In this document: piece after piece, positions 57,066 through 64,000 of the stretch
How positions within the stretch are numbered: the first letter of the stretch is position 1
Layout of the letters: each line of letters starts with the position of its first letter
From: Lepus europaeus
Lineage: Eukaryota; Chordata; Mammalia; Lagomorpha; Leporidae
Length of the DNA: 64,000 bases
Assembly: GCF_033115175.1 (NCBI RefSeq)
Contig: NC_084831.1
Coordinates: 47,834,002-47,898,001 of the forward strand
Reading direction: 5' to 3'
The notes under the pieces: generated by a model
What the model was told of the DNA's origin: nothing
Database searches by the model: none
Seen by the model: the letters and a program-made list of their open reading frames with translations, nothing else
Position numbers and translations under genes: made by a program

Positions 57066-59155
57066 GCATTTCACTTATTACGGATTTAGATTTTTGAAAA
57101 TTAATTTCTGCTGAGAAACTTAATGGATGATTTAATTTTATATGGCTATAAAAGCATGGGAATGAAGGAGAAACATTTTAGATGCTTTCTCTCTTAAGTG
57201 TTAGGCTAATTGAAAATTTAATTGTTGATGTACCAATTTATGGACCAAAGTTAGGTATAGTAAGTAGAAATTCAAAGTCACATCATTTTCATTGAATAGC
57301 ATTGTTTTCAAGTTGTTTTTAAAGGGTATAGGAGAATCCCTGTATTTGTTGATAAATAATTAAAACCTTATTTAAAATTTTTAAGTTTTTTCTTTTTCAT
57401 TAGCCTATAGTATAATTAGATTACTAGGGTAGTGCTTATGGAAACAGATTATATTGCCTGACATGATTTAGAAGTAATGCTTTTCATCTGCTTAATTTTT
57501 TCTATATATTGATTATTTAGGTTTTCTTTCTGGGTAGGGTAGAACTGCTGTTTGAAAGCTCTTGTCATTAGACTTGTTCACTTATCTAACATTCAAGATG
57601 ATAGAAATTCTAGAAACATAAATTTGTTATTTGTGTTATACAAACTCTGGTTGAAGAAAAATAAGTTTATAATATAATACCAATTATTTATATGAAAAGA
57701 AGCCTGCATTTTAAGATTAAAGACTAATAGATGTGGTTTACAATATGATTGTTCTTCAGAGGAATTGTAGGCTAAGGATTCTTTGTTTCTACCTAAGTCA
57801 TCTTTGTAGCTAGCAAAGTCTCTAAGGGAGATCAGAATTTTTTGTTTTTCAAACAGTTATTTGAGTGGCCCACAGACTTGGCTTTTAAGAAATTAAATAT
57901 TATATTAGTTCTTATTTTTGAGATAACAGGAAGGATACACAAATGGAAAAAATGGAAAAATTAAGAAAAAATTTAAGTAGTGTTAACAGTTTTTTGAAAT
58001 ATAAATACTAAGTCCTAAATGATAAATCAAATTTCAGGTAACCATGTGGTCAGTTGGTGAAGCTTCTGTTTCTTCTTCTTTTTTTAGATCCCTTATTTGT
58101 TTTCCATGCCAATGAGAAGGCTGTAGATAATTTAACCACTCTGGGACTTGTTTTCTTCCTCTCCTATAGGAAAATACTAGAACACATAATCTGCAAGACC
58201 CTTTACAGCTTTATCATTAAACTGACCATTTTAGATTTAAATCCAAAAAGTAGATGTATTTCATTGTTCATCTTGGTTTAATAATAAATTGAATTACTGA
58301 ACCCAGAGCTGAAATGCAAATGTGATGTAGAAGGGAAAATCTCATTGTGACATTTTAGTGATAAAAGCTACAAGTTGTTTAATTATATTGTAATCAGTAT
58401 ACTATGTGTGCATTTGCTTTTTATTTATTCCCCAGACTAACCATCTGGGTTTGTTATTATCTCCATTTAACAAATTAAGAAATTGAGAAGCAGATAGTAT
58501 TGGAATATAGGTTATGCACATCCTTCTATATGCAATATCAACCACATGTATAGTTGTACTGTATTCTTTAGCGGAAAATGACAAGGAAAAATGTACTTGT
58601 TTGGACATGATTTTTTTCTGAGTATTTTTAATCTGAGGTTGGTTAAATCTTTAGATGCAAACTTGTGGATATGGAGTCTGCTGGATTAGTGATTGAATAA
58701 AAATCATTTTAGTTGTGTTTTTCAAACAATCAGTTAAATGAACATGTGCTATTTAGATTTTTTTTCCTAATTTCTATGTCATTTATGTGATTTTTGACAA
58801 AGATAATTTTTTACTTAATCTCTGAATGGATTTTGTTCAATTTTGCAATCAGTAATTGACTTACAAAAAGTCTTTTCCAATACGAAGCAATGTGATAAAT
58901 AATAGGTAGGTTCAGGGTAGATCCCCAAAGGCAATGTGATGTATAGATACTCTTTATAGACTAGAGAACATTGGATTTGAAAGACCTTGGTCTTTGGTTT
59001 GTTGTAGGTCATCTGTGTGGTCCTATGACAAACTCTTTTGCTCTGTGAGCAGGGAATAATACTATGTTTCTTTACACTGCTAGGAGAAGTACTTGAGAAA
59101 GTGCATGTAGGTGAAAAGGTAATCAAGAGTACTTCTGTACTTTTGTGTACTTACT
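57066..59155. other. Intronic, repeat-poor AT-rich DNA
   Basis: About 2.1 kb with no SINE, LTR or LINE that I can recognise, except a possible MIR remnant near 58430-58500. No PRKAA2 exon. Confidence 0.5.
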
Positions 59156-59286
59156 GTGTAGAAGGATACCCTGATCAGTTGGTGGGAGATGGAGTTAAAA
59201 GACAAGTTTATTTTGGAGCAGAATGTTTTTGAAATTTATGCATAGTTTTTCATAATATGAATTTTCCATTTTTGAAGATCCTTTGC
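59156..59286. mobile_element. MITE-like element, worn copy
   Basis: 'ggagttaaaagacaagttta', 'gtttttgaaatttatgcat', 'tttttgaagatcctttg' are family blocks in order. Confidence 0.6.
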
Positions 59287-61167
59287 ACATAAGCTCTGTT
59301 AACTGAACTATGAGACTGATCAGTGACCTGGCTCTGAAAGCAGAATTTTTTTTAAAGAGGGGGAAGAAAAGTTGACTGTCTTTATCTTGTTTTTCTCTGG
59401 TCATTTTTCTTTTGTGAATGAATTTTGTGAACAAAATTCTGTAGACATTGCTCACTTTCCACCCTGTCCTGTACACTTTCCCAAGGCATATGTACAAACA
59501 CATAATGTACAGAAACACTTAATCAGCATTTATTCCAATCCCTGTGCTAGTGATCAGATCGTAAAGAGGCAAAAGCTGGGAGGGAAGAAGTGGCAGCAGC
59601 ATCAGGCAGTTTGTGTGTCCGGGTCATGTTAAAGCAGTCTACATTTAGTAGAGCTAAAAGTAATAAAGTTTATTGTTTTTAAGGATGGAGAACACATTCT
59701 GAGCTTAAAAATTTGCCTTTCTAACACCCTTTCCTTTAACATTTCTGGATAAAATAGAAATGTTTGGTTGTTTGTTCAGATAGTGCAGTAATGACCTCAG
59801 TTCCCTGGACTTTCTCCCTGTCCCTGCTGACACAGCACTGCTTGATCTTGTATGTGTGTGTGTTTTGGGTAGAAACATGCCAAAATAGTCACATATTTTG
59901 TGGTTGGTTCATGTTAGCTTTCCTGAAAGAATTTGGTACTGTTTTGTAATGATAGTATCAATCTGTTTATTCTCCTGAGATTCCTGTGGTTTTCTTGATG
60001 AAAGAGAAAACATTTTATAGAGGAATTATTTAATTTTCTACTAGAGGAAGATAATTTAAGAGATAATGAGAAAGCAGTTGGCACAAGACCCCTAAACATA
60101 CTGTCTTTTAAAAATGAGAGCCAGTCTATCTGGTAGATTTATTTGATGGGAATGGTAAGAGAAAGTACTCTGAATCCAGTTTATATTTCTGTTATTTAAG
60201 CGGTTGAAATACATATGCAAAGCAATGTGTTTGTTTTGGAAAGTGGTGAACCATTTTATTTTTAGGGTGGTGTTATTAAGGAAAGAATTTCAGAGCGTTC
60301 TTATCTCTGCTATTAATAGAAACCTTTTTCACCTCTTCAAGGGAAGGGTATCCTTGCTTAAGTGGTGTTTCATGTTTGATGGTGTTTGCCTCTGATAAAT
60401 TTTACAGTATTTTGGTGGTGCCTTTGTTTTTAAAGTATGAATAATTCTTTTAATATATTCTTGGATTTTTTCCAGATAACCTTTTATAAGATTAAAGATA
60501 ATTTATCAAATCTTACCATAATTTATGTTACTCTGTATGTAAATATATTAATTTATTAAAATATTTTGTTTTTCAAAGTAGTTTTCTTCATATTTAATAC
60601 ATATTATGTAGTGTTTAAACATGGTAAGCAATATGTTTTCATTAAATATCTCTGTTTCTCCTTTAAAAATGAGTTATAAATAAAGCAGTTAAATTTGGCT
60701 GTCATTGAAAATAGAATTAAAAATTTATTTTTTTCTAGGTTCATATTTGGGAGCTATTGTGTTACTTGTTTTCATTTTCTTTTTAAATGAGACTTACTAT
60801 AAATTGGTGCTAAAAGGCATTTCATAACTGATTTCATTTTGCCTAACCTTAATGGAATAATACAACCTGTGTATGTCAGGTTTTAGTTGTGTTTAGTCAT
60901 ATTTAGTTTTAAGCAAAATTATTTTTACCAATGCTAATGGGCAATTGATACTACAACAGCTGATTTACGAATTTGAAATAAGATGGGGGCTATCTGTCAT
61001 TTGCTTCAAATGTTAACAGTGTTTTGAAATGTAAATAACATATTTGCTTCAGAGATTTCTTGTTTCACATTTGAAAACTTAGGTCAAGCATTGTATGATG
61101 TGTCTACCTTTTCTTGGATTTATATGTCAGTGCTCTACTAATTCAGTTAGGTAATATAACAGTTGAG
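59287..61167. other. Intronic, repeat-poor AT-rich DNA
   Basis: About 1.9 kb without recognisable transposons or exons, apart from a weak L2-like block near 59519. Confidence 0.5.
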
Positions 61168-61214
61168 AAGTCTTCAAAAAGGTAATGGAAAATGTGTATC
61201 ATGAAAAAAACTAT
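61168..61214. mobile_element. MITE-like element, left end of a disrupted copy
   Basis: 'gaagtcttcaaaaaggtaat' and 'tcatgaaaaaaactatg' match the MITE family. The right end is at 63264-63331; everything between is later insertion. Confidence 0.65.
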
Positions 61215-61780
61215 GCATAGCCTTTTCACCAAAATGATGCCCAAGGGAAAGAAGGAAGCTCCTGTTCTTCCCAAAGCCAAAGTCAAAGTCAGAGCAAAGG
61301 CTTTGAAGGCACAGAAGGCAGTGCTGAAAGGTGTCCACAGCCACACACACACACACACACACACAAAGTGATTTGTACATCACCCAGGTTCAGTGGTCTG
61401 AGACACTACTCCCCCAAAGGCAGCCCGAGTATCCGCAGAAGAGTGCTTCCAGGAGAAAGAAGCTTGACACAAGGCCATCATCAGATTCCCCCTAACCACT
61501 GTGTCGGCCATGAAGAAGATGGAAGACAACACCACAGTCATGTTCCTTTTGGATGCCAAGGCCAACAAGCCCCGGATAAAACAGGCTGTGAAGAAACTGT
61601 GTCACTGATGTGGCCAAAGTCAACACCCCGATCAGTCCTGATGGAGAGAAGAAGGCATGTGTTCGACTGGCTCTTGATTATGATGCTTTGGATGTCACAA
61701 CAAAATTGGTATCATCTAAACTGAAGCCAGCTGGCTAATTCTAAATATATGGTTTTCTATCATTAGGGAAAAAAAAAAAG
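61215..61780 (+). pseudogene. RPL23A: RPL23A processed pseudogene
   Basis: An intronless retrocopy of the mRNA for 60S ribosomal protein uL23. The start-codon equivalent is at 61234 and the stop equivalent at 61717-61719. The 3' UTR ('ctgaagccagctggctaatt', 'ctaaatatat') and an A-run follow. Recognisable stretches are the early Lys/Ala-rich part with [15 protein letters not shown] and the late part resembling the family's EDN..KA.K..IKQAVKK. The lysine run that normally follows the HSH block is replaced by a (CA)n tract (61341-61366). Frameshifts and stops disable the frame. Flanks atgaaaaaaactatg (61200-61214) and atgaaaaaactatg (61786-61799) are the target duplication. Confidence 0.93.
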
Positions 61781-61800
61781 GAAAATGAAAAAACTATGGG

Positions 61801-62119
61801 GACCTGTGTTGTGGTGTAGTGTGTAAAGCCACAGCTTGCAAAGCTGGCATCTCATATGGGTGTCTCTTCAAATCCTGGCTGTTCTACTTCCAGTCTAGCT
61901 CCCTGCTAATGATCCTAGGAAATCAGTGGAGGATGACTCAAGTGCTTGGGCTCCTGCATCCACGTGGGAGACACAGAAGAAACTCCTTGCTTCTGGCTTT
62001 GGCTGGCCCATCCTTGGTTGTTACAGCCATTTGGGGGGGAACCAGTGGATGGAAGACCTCTTTCTATGTCTGTTCCTCTCTCTCGCTAACTGTCTTTCAA
62101 GAAAATAAAATAAATCTTT
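61801..62119 (+). mobile_element. CSINE, classic tail type, with an L1 in its tail
   Basis: 'gacctgtgttgtggtgtagtg' style head to 'aaaataaaataaatct'. The tail is duplicated around the L1: aataaaataaatcttt at 62104-62119 and 63235-63250. The SINE's own duplication is aaaaaactatg (near 61789-61799) / aaaaaatactatg (63251-63263). Confidence 0.92.
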
Positions 62120-63234
62120 TTTTTTATTAAACTTTTATTTAATGAATATAAATTTCCAAAGTATAGCTTATGGGTTACAATGGCTTCCCCCCTCCCATAA
62201 CTTCCCTCCCGCCCGCAACCCTCGCCCCTCCTGCTCCCTTTCCCCTTCTATTCGTGTAAAGATTCATTTTCAATTCTCTTTGTATACAGAAGATCAGTTT
62301 AGTATATATTAGGTAAAGATTTCAACATTTTGCCCATATAGCAAGATCAAGTGAAAAAACTACCATTGGATTACTAATCATAGCATTAAATAGCAATGTA
62401 CAGCACATTAAAGACAGAGATCCTACATAATTTTTTTTTTCAAAATAATTAATTTTCTATGCCATTTCCATTTTAACACCAGGTTGTTTTTTTTTTTTTT
62501 CATTTCCAATTCTCTTTATATACAGAAGATCACTTCAGTATATAATTAGCAAAGACCTCATCAGTCTGCGCCCACACAGAAACGCAAAGTATAAAAATAC
62601 TGTTTCAGTACCAGTCATAGCATCACTTGGCTTTAGACGACACATTAGGGACAGATCCCGCATGGGGTGTAAGTACACAGTGACTCCTGTGGCATGTACC
62701 AATTCCATCTCACTAGTCCAAGTGATCAATTTCAGCTCACAATTGATTGCTCTGATAGGTCTAAGAGTCAAAGAGATCACACAAACAAGACAAGTATCTG
62801 CTAATACTAACTGATAGAATCAAAAAGGGAGAGAAAGATCCAACATGGGAAGTGGGATACACAGCAGACTCATAGGATGGCAGATGTCCTAAACAACACT
62901 CTGGCCTCAGAATCAGCCCTCAAGGCATTCAGATCTGGCTGAAGAGCCCATGAGACTATAGCAGGCATGGAAAGCCAAGATATCATGGAAAAAAAAAAAA
63001 AAGACCTAAATGAATGATCTCTGTGAGTGAGATCCCAGTGGAAAGAACGGGGCCGTCAAAGAAGGAGGTACCCTTCTCCGAAGGGGGGAGAGAACCTCCA
63101 CTTTGAGTATGACCCTATTGGAATAAGATCAAAGTCAGCGAACTCTAAAGGCTTCCATAGCCCTGGCAACTCATGACTAGAGCCTAGGGAGATTACTGAC
63201 GCCATGAACAGGAGTGTCAAATTGTTAAGTCAGC
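62120..63234 (-). mobile_element. Rabbit L1 3' end with twin-priming inversion
   Basis: From 62120 to about 62689 the plus strand is antisense L1 3' UTR, with the terminal poly(A) as a T-run at 62117-62125. From about 62690 to 63234 it is sense L1 and ends at the point ('attgttaagtca') where the antisense part picks up. This is the classic 5'-inverted product of twin priming. The antisense part holds the 3' UTR unit twice (62250-62430 and 62499-62689, diverged), with A-runs between. Perfect 16-base duplication aataaaataaatcttt on both sides. No ORF2. Confidence 0.9.
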
Positions 63235-63263
63235 AATAAAATAAATCTTTAAAAAATACTATG

Positions 63264-63331
63264 CATATATTTCAATTTTTTTACAGTAAAATAAGCTTTC
63301 AATTTTCCGTGAACTTTTTGAAGTCCTCTTG
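63264..63331. mobile_element. MITE-like element, right end of the disrupted copy
   Basis: 'cagtaaaataagctttcaat' and 'tccgtgaactttttgaagtc' complete the copy begun at 61168. Confidence 0.65.
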
Positions 63332-63513
63332 TATACTGTAAATTGATTTCAGCAAGACATTTTACTTTGTCTTTGTGTTTTATAGTATCTTGGTGGATGA
63401 GATGAAGAAATATGCTCTGGATGGTCTATTGCTACCAAACAACTGCTGGCAGAGAAGTTGAATATCATCATAAAAGGAACATTGTACTCTTGACTACTCT
63501 TGACTATATTTAA

Positions 63514-63515
<2 letters not shown>

Positions 63516-63564
<49 letters not shown>

Positions 63565-63572
63565 GGCAGAGT

Positions 63573-63612
<40 letters not shown>

Positions 63613-63895
63613 TCTTCCTTCCATTGGTTCACCCCCCAAGTGGCTGCTACAGCTGGTGTGCTGTGGCTGGCGCACTGCGCCAATCCGAAGCCAGGAGCCA
63701 GGTGCTTCCTCCTGGTCTCCTATGTGGGTGCAGGGCCCAAGCAATTGGGCCATCCTCCACTGCCTTCCCAGGCCACGGCAAAGAGCTGGACTGGAAGAGG
63801 AGCAACCAGGGCAGAATCCAGCGCCCCGACCAGGACTAGAACCCAGGGTGCCAGCGCCTCAGGCGGTTTAGCCTAGTGAGCCATGGCGTCTGGCC
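63516..63895 (-). mobile_element. Young CSINE with a 46-base T-run
   Basis: A T-run (63516-63561) leads to 'acaggcagagttagacagtg', (GA)n at about 63580-63608, and the element ends 'ccatggcgtctggcc'. Flanks 'tatttaacctttt' and 'tatttaaactttt' are the probable duplication. Antisense to PRKAA2. Confidence 0.94.
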
Positions 63896-64000
63896 TGTAT
63901 TTAAACTTTTGTAAGTTATTTTCATGTGGAATTAGATCTAATAATTATAGTAAAAATTCTTATTTAGGATGGCCCAAAGCCAGATGAAATAATTAGTAGA

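Noticed and set aside
61234-61719. RPL23A as a functional intronless gene
   Set aside because: Frameshifts, stops and replacement of the lysine run by CA repeats disable it.

Overview
The window is nuclear DNA of a lagomorph, almost certainly the European rabbit. The evidence is about 50 copies of the lagomorph-specific tRNA-derived C repeat (CSINE) on both strands, two 3' ends of the rabbit L1 family, and a first coding exon identical to mammalian AMPK alpha-2. I see no bacterial, plasmid or viral gene cassette and no CRISPR array. Apart from one first exon, there is no intact protein-coding gene. Nearly all the short open frames are translations of SINE copies, LINE fragments or GC-rich promoter DNA.

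Layout. Positions 1-51 kb are intergenic DNA upstream of PRKAA2; in human the neighbouring gene on that side is PLPP3. This part is a palimpsest of old L1M, L2 and MIR relics, MLT1/MaLR and MLT2 LTRs and an ERVL pol remnant (14.9-17.1 kb). Young and middle-aged CSINEs, a 5'-truncated L1 (5.07-5.73 kb), an LTR (43.1-43.6 kb) and an unidentified poly(A) retrocopy (39.8-40.0 kb) were later inserted into them. The densest SINE block is 41.6-48.4 kb; the cleanest repeat-poor block is 32.5-35.0 kb. About 51.4-52.4 kb is a strong CpG island, the TATA-less PRKAA2 promoter region. It carries a (CGG)10 tract in the leader and coding exon 1 (ATG at 51996, last exon base 52089, + strand).

From 52090 to the end of the window is PRKAA2 intron 1. 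No exon 2 sequence is present, so the intron is at least 11.9 kb. It contains an antisense old L1, MITE-like short inverted-repeat elements, a MaLR LTR and several CSINEs. At 61.17-63.33 kb a MITE carries an RPL23A processed pseudogene and a CSINE, and a twin-primed L1 sits inside the tail of that CSINE.

The observations most worth a second look are: the poor match of the PRKAA2 exon 1 splice donor to consensus; the nested insertion stack and repeated use of the same A-rich target in the MITE; a perfect 52-bp direct repeat about 1 kb apart; the unidentified poly(A) retrocopy; a CSINE with an internal inversion; a 46-T tail; and two CTCF-like motifs. I found nothing that I would call a previously undescribed biological system. 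Repeat-family names are by-eye assignments from remembered consensus features, not from a database run, and many boundaries are approximate.
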